The notes beneath the pieces were generated by a model. It was not told the origin of the DNA. It did no database searches and worked only from the letters and a program-made list of their open reading frames with translations. Made by a program: the position numbers and the translations under genes. DNA of 64,000 bases from Tissierella sp. P1 (GTDB taxonomy: Bacteria; Bacillota; Clostridia; Tissierellales; Tissierellaceae), in the NCBI RefSeq assembly GCF_002266425.1, contig NZ_NPMN01000008.1, forward strand, positions 92,761 through 156,760. Direction: 5' to 3'. Positions 25,763 through 35,152 of this stretch are shown in pieces (positions within the stretch are counted from its first letter, which is position 1; each line of letters opens with the position of its first letter).

Positions 25763-26158
25763 TTGGCTGATAATTATAATGATGAGAATATTGAACATGG
25801 TACAGTAAGAATCTCAGATGATGTTATTGCAATCATTGCTGGGGTTGCTGCTACTGAAGTTGATGGTGTAGCAGGTATGAGTGGTGGCATTACTGGCGGA
25901 ATTACTGAAATGTTAGGTATGAAGAACTTATCTAAAGGTGTTAAGGTAGAAGCTGGTGAAAAAGAAGCTGTCATAGATTTATATATTATTGTGGAATATG
26001 GTTCAAAAATCTCTGAACTTGGTAAGAATGTACAGGAAAATGTTAAAAATACAGTGGAAACTATGACAGGTCTAAATGTTGTAGAAGTAAACGTAAATAT
26101 TCAAGGTGTAAATATTCCAAAGGAAAGAAAAATAGAAGTAGAGCCAAGAGTAAAATAG
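25763..26158 (+). CDS. Asp23/Gls24 family envelope stress protein
   Basis: A 131-residue Asp23 protein, membrane-associated in staphylococci through AmaP. Seen: GTVRISDDVIAIIAGVAATEVDGVAGM at the N terminus (keys VRISDDVI, VDGVAGM) and the C-terminal GLNVVEVNVNIQGV. Start is TTG 25763, eight bases after ggaggtg; no ATG fits. amaP follows beyond a hairpin. Confidence 0.93.
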   Translation: MADNYNDENIEHGTVRISDDVIAIIAGVAATEVDGVAGMSGGITGGITEMLGMKNLSKGVKVEAGEKEAVIDLYIIVEYGSKISELGKNVQENVKNTVETMTGLNVVEVNVNIQGVNIPKERKIEVEPRVK

Positions 26159-26163
26159 TATAT

Positions 26164-26192
26164 TTACCCTCTGTAGACCAGAGGGTAATTTT
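26164..26192 (+). terminator. Hairpin with short T run between asp23 and amaP
   Basis: A 10-bp stem (core TACCCTCTG with CAGAGGGTA), 5-base loop, then TTTT. The short T run suggests partial termination, which would set asp23 in excess over amaP. Confidence 0.6.
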
Positions 26193-26217
26193 AAATACTG
26201 GGAGAGGGGATATACTG

Positions 26218-26766
26218 ATGAAGATCTTAGATAGGTTAATTATTGCTTTATTTGCTTTATGTATATTAGTATTGTCTTTTTGTATTATTGTAATTCCTTT
26301 TAATATTTCTGGGCCTTTATCTATAAATAGTATTATTAATATGGTTGCTAATATGAATAGAAACTATTATTATACTTTAGCGGGGATAGTTTTACTTATT
26401 GCTAGCATAAGAATTATTTTTTCTGGTTTTTCTAGAAAAGATAATAAAACTGAAGGTTCATATTTAGTTACAACAAATGAATATGGTGAAATTATTATTT
26501 ACGCTAACACAATAATTGGACTAGTACAGAATGTAGTTGATAAATTTTCAGGGATGAATAATATTAGAACTAGTGTAAATCTTTTAGAAGGACAAATTAA
26601 AATTGAGCTTATGGGAGATGTTTTACCAGAGATTAATATTCCAGAGGTTACTAAAGAGTTACAAGTTATGGTAAAAGAGTATATTGAAAATGCAACTGGA
26701 GCAAAGGTAGCAGAAGTGAAGGTAAAAGCAAACAATGTAGCGGCACCTACTAGGGTTGTAAGGTAA
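26218..26766 (+). CDS. amaP: AmaP, alkaline shock membrane anchor protein
   Basis: A 182-residue protein with two membrane helices at the N terminus (~5-27, ~52-70) followed by a cytoplasmic Asp23-like domain (GQIKIELMGDVLPEINIPEVTKEL around 120-143, keys only; ends ATGAKVAEVKVKANNV). Anchors Asp23 at the membrane in Staphylococcus. It lies in the usual asp23-amaP-DUF2273 order. Confidence 0.92.
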   Translation: MKILDRLIIALFALCILVLSFCIIVIPFNISGPLSINSIINMVANMNRNYYYTLAGIVLLIASIRIIFSGFSRKDNKTEGSYLVTTNEYGEIIIYANTIIGLVQNVVDKFSGMNNIRTSVNLLEGQIKIELMGDVLPEINIPEVTKELQVMVKEYIENATGAKVAEVKVKANNVAAPTRVVR

Positions 26767-26780
26767 ATGGGGTGTTGTAT

Positions 26781-27017
26781 ATGGGTAAACAAATGTTAAA
26801 TGACCTTTTAGAATTAGTTAGTAATAACAAAGGAAAATTTTTTGGTGCTTTATTAGGATTCTTATTAGGTGTTGTAATTCTTATTATTGGTTTTTTTAAA
26901 ACCATGTTTATTTTTATATGTACTTGTATAGGATATACTTTAGGAAGCAAATCTTATAAAAATATTAACTTTAGAGAATTGTTGGAAAAAGTACTTCCTC
27001 CAGGTGGCAGAAGTTAA
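26781..27017 (+). CDS. DUF2273 small membrane protein
   Basis: A 78-residue protein with a long hydrophobic region (LLGFLLGVVILIIGFFKTMFIFIC) and the family's GKFFGALLGFLLG motif. It normally accompanies asp23 and amaP; function unknown. ATG 26781 has good spacing from aatggggtg, whereas the GTG at 26772 would place the site inside the gene. Confidence 0.88.
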   Translation: MGKQMLNDLLELVSNNKGKFFGALLGFLLGVVILIIGFFKTMFIFICTCIGYTLGSKSYKNINFRELLEKVLPPGGRS

Positions 27018-27053
27018 TATATTATTATAGTTTTAGATTTGTAGGAGGGAAAA

Positions 27054-27461
27054 ATGGGAAGAAAGCAAGCAAGAGAAGGAACAATGAAAATACTCTATCA
27101 AATGGAAATAAATGAGGATTTTTCTGATGAAGCATTAGGACTATATTTTAATAATTTTCCTTTTGATGAATTGGAAAAGGAATATATTTTAGATGCGATG
27201 ACTAAAATAAAAGAAAATTTAGAGTCAATTGATAAATATATTGAATTATATTCAGAAGGATGGAATTTAAATAGACTAGCAAAAATTGATTTAGCAGTTT
27301 TACGTATAGCTGTATATGAAATTCTATATAGAAAAGATATACCAATAGAAGTGTCTATTAATGAAGCCATTGAAATTGTAAAAAAATATAGCACAGAGGA
27401 ATCTTTTAAGTTTATCAATGGAGTATTGGGTGGATTCGTTAGAAATATTGATAAAAAATAA
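27054..27461 (+). CDS. nusB: NusB transcription antitermination factor
   Basis: A 135-residue all-helical protein that binds boxA with NusE in rRNA antitermination. Motifs: GRKQAREGTMKILYQMEIN at the N terminus, then NLNRLAKIDLAVLRIAVYEIL (~80-100, key RLAKIDLAVLR), PIEVSINEAIEIVKKYS and FINGVLG. It is the first gene of nusB-xseA-xseB-ispA. Confidence 0.96.
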   Translation: MGRKQAREGTMKILYQMEINEDFSDEALGLYFNNFPFDELEKEYILDAMTKIKENLESIDKYIELYSEGWNLNRLAKIDLAVLRIAVYEILYRKDIPIEVSINEAIEIVKKYSTEESFKFINGVLGGFVRNIDKK

Positions 27462-27479
27462 ATACTATGGAGATAAGAT

Positions 27480-28703
27480 ATGGATATACGGCCTCTAAAG
27501 GTAAGTGAAGTGAACTCTTATATCAAAAGAGTATTTCTAGGAGATATGATTTTATCTAATTTAAGTGTTGAAGGTGAGATATCAAATTTCAAACATCATT
27601 ACAGCGGGCATATGTATTTTAATCTTAAAGATGAAAAGGGTAAAATCAAAGCTGTTATGTTTAAAAGTGATAATGAGAATTTAAAGTTTAATCTTGAAGA
27701 TGGGATGAAAATTATAGCAACAGGTTATGTTTCTTTATATGAAAAAGAAGGAGATTATCAACTTTATATCAGACATATTAAGGAAAGTGGATTAGGGAAT
27801 TTATATAAAGCTTTTGAGGAACTAAAGAAAAAATTAGAATCTGAAGGAATGTTTTCAGAATGTGACAAGAAGCCTATTCCATTTATGCCAAAGAAGATAG
27901 GAGTTGTTACTTCGTCTACTGGTGCTGCTATAAGAGATATAATTACTGTAATTAAAAGAAGATTTCCACCATGTAATATACTCATATATCCATCTTTAGT
28001 ACAAGGCTCACAAGCACCTATGGAAATTTGTAAGGGACTTAATTATCTAGATAGTAGAGAAGATATAGATCTTATTATAACTGGTAGAGGTGGAGGTTCT
28101 ATAGAAGAGCTTTTCGCTTTTAATGATGAAGAAGTTGCTAGAACAATTTATAGATTAAGAACTCCTGTTATATCTGCTGTAGGTCATGAAACAGATTTTA
28201 CTATAGCAGATTTTGTTGCTGATTTAAGAGCGCCTACGCCATCAGCAGCGGCAGAACTTTCGGTGCCAGATATTTGCCATTTAAATAGTGAATTGGAAAG
28301 TAAATACAATAGATTAACTAAGTTAATGCTTAATCTTATAGAAGATTATAGAATAAAGATCAAACATTTAAATGCAAATCTTAAGTTCTATAATCCTATG
28401 AATCAGCTAAGAGATAAGAGACAAGAAATAGATAGTTTATTTAGAGATTTAAATTATATAGTAGAAAAAAAACTTATGGGTAAAAAATCAGAGCTATTAG
28501 ACTTGAAAAATAGTCTTGATTTATTAAATCCATTTTTAGCTTTAGATAGAGGTTATGGTATTTTAATTGATAGCCAAGGGAATATAATTAAATCTATTGA
28601 TGATACTACAATAGATGAAGAAATTAATATACTACTGAAAGATGGAAAAATAAGGTCCATAATAAAGAGTATTGATAAGGGGGAGCTCGTAGTTGAAAAA
28701 TAA
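27480..28703 (+). CDS. xseA: Exonuclease VII large subunit
   Basis: Catalytic subunit of the single-strand-specific exodeoxyribonuclease. 407 residues: N-terminal OB fold (VEGEISNFKHHYSGHMYFNLKD), catalytic region with KIGVVTSSTGAAIRDI, GRGGGSIEELFAFNDEEVAR and SAVGHETDFTIADFVADLRAPTPSAAAE (keys given), then a long coiled coil and a C-terminal LALDRGYGIL segment. It overlaps xseB by 11 bases. Confidence 0.96.
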   Translation: MDIRPLKVSEVNSYIKRVFLGDMILSNLSVEGEISNFKHHYSGHMYFNLKDEKGKIKAVMFKSDNENLKFNLEDGMKIIATGYVSLYEKEGDYQLYIRHIKESGLGNLYKAFEELKKKLESEGMFSECDKKPIPFMPKKIGVVTSSTGAAIRDIITVIKRRFPPCNILIYPSLVQGSQAPMEICKGLNYLDSREDIDLIITGRGGGSIEELFAFNDEEVARTIYRLRTPVISAVGHETDFTIADFVADLRAPTPSAAAELSVPDICHLNSELESKYNRLTKLMLNLIEDYRIKIKHLNANLKFYNPMNQLRDKRQEIDSLFRDLNYIVEKKLMGKKSELLDLKNSLDLLNPFLALDRGYGILIDSQGNIIKSIDDTTIDEEINILLKDGKIRSIIKSIDKGELVVEK

Positions 28704-28926
28704 GGATTTAACTTATGAGGAAGCTATTTTAAAATTAGAGTCTATACTAAAAGAATTAGAGGAAGAGAATTGTACTCTTAATGACTCCTTAGATAAATTT
28801 AAGAAAGGTATGGACATATATAATTATTGCAATGAGTTATTATCTAAGGCAGAAGGTGAGATTAAAATTTTATTAAAAGATGATAATGGGAATATGGTAG
28901 ATATTGAATTCCCTACGGAGGGATAA
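28693..28926 (+). CDS. xseB: Exonuclease VII small subunit
   Basis: A 77-residue helical subunit with the family motif TYEEAILKLESILKELEEEN and SLDKFKKGMDIYNYCNELL. Start TTG 28693 lies inside the end of xseA, behind gggggag. Coupled translation with xseA fits the multi-subunit enzyme. Confidence 0.94.
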   Translation: MKNKDLTYEEAILKLESILKELEEENCTLNDSLDKFKKGMDIYNYCNELLSKAEGEIKILLKDDNGNMVDIEFPTEG

Positions 28927-28928
28927 AT

Positions 28929-29788
28929 GTGGAAAATGAACTAAAAAGTTTAATTTCAATTATTGATCAAGAACTTAAGAAAAGATTTAGAGATAGAAAT
29001 GGTTATCAAAAGAGAATCTTTGAAACTATGGATTATAGCTTATTTACAGGAGGTAAAAGACTAAGACCTATAATGGCTATTAAATCCTATGAGATGTTTG
29101 GCAAAGATATTGAGGAAGTATTACCCTATGCAGTAGCTATTGAGATGATACATACATATTCTTTAATCCATGATGATCTTCCAGCTATGGATAATGATGA
29201 CTTTAGAAGGGGAAAACCAACTAATCACAAGGTATTTGGTGAAGCTATGGCAATACTTTCTGGTGATGGCTTGCTGAATTCTGCTTTTGAAACTATTGCA
29301 GATCATATGGAAGAACTTAAAACTATAGATAACTATAAAAAACATATAAGAGCATTTAAAGAGATTAGTAGATATGCAGGTGTATATGGTATGATAGGCG
29401 GACAAGTGGTTGATTTGTTTGCCAATCATGATACGATGGCAGAAGATAAACTAATGTTTATGTATAAAACAAAAACTGCCGCTTTAATTCAATCTGCTTT
29501 GGTTACAGGTGCAATTGTTGGAGAAGCTAAAGAAGAGGAAATTGAATCCATAAGAGAATTTGGATTAAATCTTGGATTAGCTTATCAGATTAGAGATGAT
29601 ATTTTAGATATGAATCAGGATAAAGATATAAAAAAACTAACATATTTAACATTTCATGACATTAATAAGGTAGAATTGCCGCTCGTGAATATAGCAACAA
29701 GGCTATTGATGCCTTAATGACATTGAAAAATAGAGATATTAATTTTTTAGTTTCTCTAACAGAAGAACTGGTTAAACGTGATAATTAG
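28929..29788 (+). CDS. ispA: Polyprenyl (farnesyl) diphosphate synthase (frameshifted)
   Basis: Condenses IPP with allylic diphosphates. It contains GGKRLRPI, the first Asp-rich motif DDLPAMDND (~residues 83-91) and the second, DDILD. The GTG start follows ggaggg. The first frame runs to 29717 but ends in a wrong sequence after DINKVE. The genuine C terminus (AAREYSNKAIDALMTL...LTEELVKRDN) lies one frame back and ends at 29788. One base is missing near 29675. The OLE RNA promoter begins 12 bases after the true stop. Confidence 0.93.
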
Positions 29789-29799
29789 TATAATCTCAA

Positions 29800-29828
29800 T
29801 TGAATTTTAGGAAAAATTATGCTATAAT
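29800..29828 (+). promoter_or_regulatory. SigA promoter of the OLE RNA
   Basis: TTGAAT (29800-29805), 17-base spacer, TATAAT (29823-29828). Predicted start about 29836, matching the 5' boundary of the structured RNA. Confidence 0.8.
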
Positions 29829-29835
29829 ATTTTTA

Positions 29836-30445
29836 GCTTGAGTGGTACAGTATTCTAGTCAGCACAACTATTCTAGAGGGCGGGGCTAAAAATCCGTCGA
29901 AGGGCATATCGATGAAGTTCTTTGTTTCGGCTTGCGACGCCCAGTCGTGGGTCCTTACAGGGAGTAAGAGGGATGGGGCGATCTGCAATGGCATGCAGGC
30001 GATGACCCTACTCTCGTGGAGACATGATATTCCATATTTTAAAAGACATATCATGATAAACCTGCTATGTATATATTACTAGAAGCAGAGTAGCCTGCCT
30101 TGAGTGAAGTATGGCGGATGATAAGTTCAACTTGAGATATTAAAGGGCCCGATATATCTTAAGTTCTGTTATCGAAACCTATTTTGCAAAAGAGGCTAAG
30201 GAATAGAATGGCTGCAGAGGAAAACTCCTAGACTGTTCTAAAAGAGGTAAGTTGTGGATTACAGTGCGGACTAAGTGGCAATCCAGTTTTATCTTTGGCG
30301 ACAAGATGATAATAGAATTAAAGGGAAACCGCTGTTATGGCGACAGACAGTTTTTATTAGGGAAATCCTGCTGGACCTAAAGCCGTAAGATTTACACAGT
30401 TTACTACCACTCTTATAGCTGATAGCTTGTAGCTATCAGCTTTTT
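29836..30445 (+). ncRNA. ole: OLE RNA (ornate large extremophilic RNA)
   Basis: A 712-base gap between ispA and a membrane-protein gene contains no plausible gene but is GC-richer than its surroundings and full of paired segments. Examples are ggcgggg...cgtcgaag, ggcttgcgacgccc, and a duplex gatatattaaag/ctttaatatc-like pair around 30135-30165. With the promoter at 29800 and terminator at 30417 the transcript is about 610 nt, the typical OLE length. The neighbours (nusB-xseA-xseB-ispA upstream, oapA and tlyA downstream) are the known OLE context. OLE RNAs form a membrane ribonucleoprotein with OapA and affect stress and growth control. Identified by context, size and structure; no covariance search was possible. 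Confidence 0.9.
30417..30445 (+). terminator. Intrinsic terminator of the OLE RNA
   Basis: AGCTGATAGC and GCTATCAGCT form a perfect 10-bp stem around TTGTA, followed by five T. It defines the 3' end of the RNA 55 bases before oapA; partial read-through would express oapA. Confidence 0.9.
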
Positions 30446-30500
30446 GTGTATATACTATTATTAGTTTTCGTATAAAGGGTCATGGAGGGAACACTAATAT

Positions 30501-31097
30501 ATGAATAAAAAAGAAGAAGAAGGAATTTTTACTAGATATAATTTAAAATGGGTGTTTTTTATAAGTATATGGACTTTTATTATGTCTATTATTGTTTCGG
30601 TTATTACTGAGAATTTAGTTACAAATTTAGATATTGCAGCGGCATTCATCGTTTTAATTGTTATTATTTTAATAGGAATTATTTTTGATATTATAGGAAT
30701 AGCTGTAACTACAGCAGAAGAAAAACCTTTTCATGCTATGGCAGCTAATAAAGTTGAAGAAGCAAAATTTGCAATAAAACTTGTTAGAAATGCAGGGCAG
30801 GTATCGAACTTTTGTAATGATGTTATAGGAGATATTAGTGGTATCTTATCTGGTGCAGCAGGTACTACAATAATATATAAATTGATGGATAGATATAGTT
30901 TAGTAGATGGCACGATGCTTACAATAATAATTACTTCTTTAATAGCTGCATTTACAGTAGGAGGCAAGGCTTTTGGTAAATCAATAGCACTATTTAACTA
31001 TGAAAGAATTATTTATAGTATTGCTAAAATATTGAATCTAATAGAGAAAAGGCTTGGGATTGATATATTCCCTAATAAGAAAAAAAATAAAAAGTAA
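30501..31097 (+). CDS. oapA: OapA, OLE-associated membrane protein
   Basis: A 198-residue protein with four predicted membrane helices (~16-38, 44-70, 115-130, 138-163), a basic C terminus (FPNKKKNKK) and the DxxxD motif DVIGD (~107-111) noted for OapA. The overall pattern resembles the DUF21 part of CNNM magnesium transporters. It starts 55 bases after the OLE RNA terminator, the usual arrangement. OapA holds OLE RNA at the membrane in Bacillus (Halalkalibacterium) halodurans. The assignment rests on topology, motif and location. Confidence 0.88.
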   Translation: MNKKEEEGIFTRYNLKWVFFISIWTFIMSIIVSVITENLVTNLDIAAAFIVLIVIILIGIIFDIIGIAVTTAEEKPFHAMAANKVEEAKFAIKLVRNAGQVSNFCNDVIGDISGILSGAAGTTIIYKLMDRYSLVDGTMLTIIITSLIAAFTVGGKAFGKSIALFNYERIIYSIAKILNLIEKRLGIDIFPNKKKNKK

Positions 31098-31117
31098 TTT
31101 ATTTGGAGAGATGATAA

Positions 31118-31915
31118 GTGAAAAAAAGAGCGGATGTAATTTTATATGAAAAAGGTCTAGTGGATTCTAGAGAGAAGGGAAAGAGAGTAATAATGGAAGG
31201 TTCAGTCTTTATTGGTAACCTTAGAATTGACAAACCTGGAGAAAAATTAGATGAAGATGTGGAAATTATTATTAAAGAGAATCCCAATATATATGTGAGT
31301 CGTGGTGGTTTAAAGCTTGAAAAAGCTATTGATAGTTTTGATTTATCCTTACAAGATAAAGTAACCATGGATATTGGATCTTCTACGGGAGGTTTTACAG
31401 ATTGTATGTTGAAAAATGGAGCCTCAAGGGTTTTTGCTGTTGATGTAGGTTACGGTCAGCTGGATTGGAAGCTACGAAATGATTCTAGAGTGGTAGTTAT
31501 GGAGAGAACCAATATAAGAAATGTAACAAATGAAGATATCGGAGAAAAAATAAATTTCATCTCTATTGATGTATCTTTTATCTCTTTACGTTTAGTTCTA
31601 CCTGTGGCAAAAAATTTATTAGATGAAAATGGAGGAGTAGTTGCCCTAATTAAGCCACAGTTCGAAGCTGGAAAAGATAAAGTTGGAAAAAAAGGTGTTA
31701 TTAGAGACAAAAAAATACACTTTGATGTAATAAAATCTGTAATGCAATTTTGTCTTGAGATTGATTTGGGTATTTATGGATTAACATACTCACCTATAAC
31801 TGGTGCAACGGGAAATATTGAGTTTTTAATTTACTTAAAAAACAATATAAATAATATAATAGATGATGAATCAATTTTTGCAGTTATTGAAGAAGCTCAT
31901 AGTACTCTTAGTTAA
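31118..31915 (+). CDS. tlyA: TlyA-family rRNA 2'-O-ribose methyltransferase
   Basis: 265 residues: an N-terminal S4 RNA-binding domain (KKRADVILYEKGLVDSREKGKR, keys RADVIL and SREKGKR), then an FtsJ-type methyltransferase. The SAM motif is MDIGSSTGGFTDCML (~85-99), and catalytic-site stretches include AVDVGYGQLDWKL and ALIKPQFEAGKDKVGKKGVIRD. GTG start after ggagag. It normally lies in the ispA-dxs-tlyA-recN run; here dxs is absent. Confidence 0.94.
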   Translation: MKKRADVILYEKGLVDSREKGKRVIMEGSVFIGNLRIDKPGEKLDEDVEIIIKENPNIYVSRGGLKLEKAIDSFDLSLQDKVTMDIGSSTGGFTDCMLKNGASRVFAVDVGYGQLDWKLRNDSRVVVMERTNIRNVTNEDIGEKINFISIDVSFISLRLVLPVAKNLLDENGGVVALIKPQFEAGKDKVGKKGVIRDKKIHFDVIKSVMQFCLEIDLGIYGLTYSPITGATGNIEFLIYLKNNINNIIDDESIFAVIEEAHSTLS

Positions 31916-31945
31916 ATGTAATTTTATTAATTTGGGGGTTTTTAC

Positions 31946-33645
31946 ATGCTAGTTGAGTTAAGTATTAAAAATTTTGCAATTATTGAGGACTTGAAGGTAA
32001 ATTTTACTAAGGGATTAAATATTATTACGGGAGAAACTGGATCTGGTAAATCTATATTAATAGAGGCTATTGGTATTATTTTAGGATCTAGATGTAATAG
32101 AGAATTTATACAATCTGGCCATGAAAAGGCTATACTAGAAGGGGTTTTTTATATAGAGAACCCATCTATTATAATGCCTATTTTAGAGGAATATTCTATA
32201 GATATGGATGATGATAATCTTATAATTATTTCTAGAGAAATTTACTTAAATAGTCCTAGTTTATCTAGGATTAATGGAAGAAATATTACTTCCAGTATGC
32301 TTAAAAATATAACAACAAAATTAGTTGATATATTTGGACAGCATGAGCATCAGTCATTGTTAGATTCATCTAATCATGAAATTTTAGTAGATTCTTTTGG
32401 AGATCGTGATCTAATAGAATTAAAAGAAAAAATTAAAATGTATTATGACGAATGGATAAATGAGAAAAAAAGATAAAAAAATTATCTATAGATAGTAGTG
32501 AAAGAGATAGAGAGATAGATATACTAAAATTTCAGCTTCAAGAAATTGATGATGCAAAACTTAATAATGATGATGAATTAAATATTGAAAATGAATATAG
32601 ACGATTAACTAATATAAATGAAATATCTTGTTCTATTGAAGAATCATTGGCTTATTTAAACAATGAAAGTTTCGGATCATCTGGAATATTAGATTTAATG
32701 AATAAAAGTATTTCGCTTATTGCTAATGTAAAAAAATTTGATGAAAAATTTGTAAATTTACATAAGCAGTTTGAAGGTATTAATTACGAATTGCAAGATT
32801 TATACAGAGAGTTAAGGAATTATTTAGATAATATAGAGGTGGATTCAGAAAGGCTAAATTTTTTAACTGATAGGATTAATCTTGTAAATAAATTAAAAAA
32901 GAAATATGGGAATACTATAGAAAAGATTTTAGATTTTAGAAATAAATCGGAAGAAAGATTAGATGAATTGCTTAATTTTGAGAAAGAGTTTGAAGAAACA
33001 AATAAAAAGATATTAGAATTAGAAAAGAATCTTGAGATATATTCTGAAAAACTATCAGTTAAAAGAAAGAAGATTTCAAATATTTTAGAAGAAAATATAA
33101 AAAGAGAATTAGCTGACTTAAATATGACGAAGGTTGATTTTAAGGTTGATTTCCAAAAAAAATCTCAATTTACTTCAGAAGGTAATGATAAGATAGAATT
33201 TCTTATATCGACAAACTTAGGTGAAGAATTGAAACCTTTATCTAAGATTGTATCTGGTGGAGAAATGTCAAGAATAATGTTAGCATTCAAGAGCATATTA
33301 GCATTTTTTGATCAGATACCTACTATGATATTTGATGAAATTGATACAGGAATCTCTGGAAGAACAGCTCAAATTGTGGGTGAAAAAATACATAATATTT
33401 CAAGAAATCATCAAGTTTTGTGTATTTCTCATTTACCCCAGATTGCAGCTTTAGCAGATAGTCATTTTGTTATAAATAAAGTGATATTAGAAGATAAAAC
33501 CAATACTGTAATCTCTAAATTGTCGGATAAGGATCGTATTGAAGAAATGGCAAGACTATTGGGAGGTGTTGATTTAACTGATACAACCCTTAGACATGCT
33601 TCGGAAATGATTGATATGTCTAAAAAAATTAAAGAAAGAGCGTAA
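31946..33645 (+). CDS. recN: RecN DNA repair ATPase (frameshifted)
   Basis: SMC-like protein acting early in double-strand break repair. N-terminal Walker A GETGSGKS with FAIIEDL before it, FGQHEHQSLLD, a long coiled coil, then the ABC signature SGGEMSR and Walker B MIFDEIDTGISG, ending with an HLPQIAALAD region. The first frame stops at 32476 after NEKKR. The next frame resumes as KKLSIDSSERDREIDILKFQ (start of the segment) and runs to 33645. A single missing A in the seven-A run at 32465-32471 restores one reading frame of about 566 codons. An indel artefact is likely. Confidence 0.93.
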
Positions 33646-33676
33646 GTGTTTTGACATGAAGTCAAAGCACTTTTTT
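33644..33676 (+). terminator. Intrinsic terminator after recN
   Basis: AAGTGTTTTGAC pairs with GTCAAAGCACTT (one G-T pair) around ATGAA-like loop bases, followed by six T. It overlaps the recN stop. Confidence 0.85.
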
Positions 33677-33811
33677 ATTGGTAAAACTTAAATCAGTTGT
33701 CATTTAAAAATTTTTTAATAGAGAATAATTAATTTAAAAAAAGGCTAAATTATATATGAAATTGAAAATAGGAGGTGAGTTTGACAAAGCCAGTTAGGAG
33801 AGTGATAATGT

Positions 33812-35092
33812 TTGGGTAAATTAAAATTTAGCCGTAAAATTATAGTTTCTATTTTAATATTAGTTGTATTAGGTTTAAGTATACAGACCAACAAAATTTT
33901 ATTTTATCCTTCAAGTATCAATATTGTTAAAGGAGAAAATAAGAATCTAGATATATCATTTCCTTTTTTCTTGGATATTAGCCAAGAAAAAGAGAATGTA
34001 GTAGAGGCCAGTTATAGCGAAGCTGAAAGTATTAGGTTTAAAAAATCTTATCAATTAAATGGAATAGATGCAGGAGAAGCAGAGTTACAGCTAAAACTCT
34101 TAGGATTTATTCCTGTTAAAAATTATAATGTAAATGTCATCAATAGACCTGAGTTGGTTCCAGGTGGAAATGCTATTGGTGTTAGATTAAATACCAAAGG
34201 TGTTTTAGTTGTAGCTGTGACAGATGTTATTGATATTAAGGGACATAGATCTAGCCCAGCTAAGGAGGCAGGTTTAAAAGTAGGAGACAGTATTATTGAA
34301 ATAAACGGTACAAAAGTGCAAGATGCTGAACATGTGGTTAGTATTTTAAATAATATTAAAGACTCAAATGTGAAAATAGTAGTACAAAGAAATAAAGTAG
34401 AATTTGTTACTGAGGCTAAACCTATACAGAGCATACAAGATAATTGCTATAGGCTTGGTATTTGGGTAAGAGATAAGACCTCTGGAATTGGAACCTTAAC
34501 CTACTACAATAAAGATACCAATGAATTTGGCGCTTTAGGTCATGGGATTGTTGATATGGATACAGGAGGACTGCTATCAGTAGAAAAAGGTAAAATAATG
34601 AATGCCAAAATATCAAAGATAGAGCAAGGAAAGAAAGGTACTCCCGGAGAAATCAGAGGTGTATTCTATGAAACAAATAATCTACTTGGAGATATAAGTA
34701 TTAATAGTGCATATGGTATATATGGAACTATTAATCAAAACAATATAAAACCTATACAGAACAAACCTATACCAATTGGATTTAAAGAGGAAGTAAAAGA
34801 AGGAAAAGCGCATATTTTAACTACTATTGAAGATAATAAGGTAGAAAAGTTTGAAATTGAAATAATAAAGGTACAACCACAACTGAAAGCAGATCAAAAA
34901 AGTATGATAATAAAAATCACAGATCAAAAACTTTTAGAAAAAACTGGTGGGATAGTACAGGGGATGAGTGGTAGTCCTATAATTCAAAATGACAAATTAG
35001 TTGGCGCTATCACTCATGTTTTTGTAAATGATCCTACTAAAGGTTATGGTATATATATTGAGTGGATGTTAGAACAGATAAATAAGCCCTAG
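33812..35092 (+). CDS. spoIVB: SpoIVB, sporulation signalling serine peptidase
   Basis: S55 peptidase made in the forespore; it triggers SigK activation across the intermembrane space. 426 residues with an N-terminal signal anchor (~7-25), a PDZ domain (SSPAKEAGLKVGDSIIEING, ~150-170), the catalytic His in GALGHGIVDMDTG and the catalytic Ser in GMSGSPI. TTG 33812 is used as start behind aggagag; an ATG four bases upstream is out of frame. It lies directly before spo0A, as in Bacillus and Clostridium. Confidence 0.95.
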   Translation: MGKLKFSRKIIVSILILVVLGLSIQTNKILFYPSSINIVKGENKNLDISFPFFLDISQEKENVVEASYSEAESIRFKKSYQLNGIDAGEAELQLKLLGFIPVKNYNVNVINRPELVPGGNAIGVRLNTKGVLVVAVTDVIDIKGHRSSPAKEAGLKVGDSIIEINGTKVQDAEHVVSILNNIKDSNVKIVVQRNKVEFVTEAKPIQSIQDNCYRLGIWVRDKTSGIGTLTYYNKDTNEFGALGHGIVDMDTGGLLSVEKGKIMNAKISKIEQGKKGTPGEIRGVFYETNNLLGDISINSAYGIYGTINQNNIKPIQNKPIPIGFKEEVKEGKAHILTTIEDNKVEKFEIEIIKVQPQLKADQKSMIIKITDQKLLEKTGGIVQGMSGSPIIQNDKLVGAITHVFVNDPTKGYGIYIEWMLEQINKP

Positions 35093-35106
35093 GGGCTTAT
35101 TTTTTT
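35081..35106 (+). terminator. Terminator overlapping the spoIVB stop codon
   Basis: AATAAGCCC and GGGCTTATT pair around TAG, which is the stop codon of spoIVB; a T run follows. It separates spoIVB from spo0A. Confidence 0.85.
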
Positions 35107-35125
35107 CAAAAAATTTATAAAAAAA

Positions 35126-35152
35126 GAAGGAGTTTTAATACATTTGTCGAAT
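35126..35152 (+). promoter_or_regulatory. SigH-like promoter of spo0A
   Basis: GAAGGAGTT (35126-35134) and GTCGAAT (35146-35152) with an 11-base spacer resemble the SigH pattern RnAGGAwWW/RnnGAAT, with one -35 mismatch. A TATAAT at 35167-35172 could be a separate SigA -10. SigH transcription of spo0A is known in Bacillus; use here is inferred. Confidence 0.5.
35145..35151 (+). promoter_or_regulatory. 0A box upstream of spo0A
   Basis: TGTCGAA, the Spo0A recognition core, lies 50 bases before the spo0A start and overlaps the SigH-like -10. This suggests autoregulation by Spo0A~P. Confidence 0.65.

Noticed and set aside
29836..30445. RNase P RNA (rnpB) or tmRNA
   Set aside because: A GAGGAAA-like motif near 30218 first suggested RNase P, but the transcript is about 610 nt, lacks the conserved P4 and the usual AGAnAAA ends, and lies in the OLE/OapA context. 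No tmRNA tag frame is visible.
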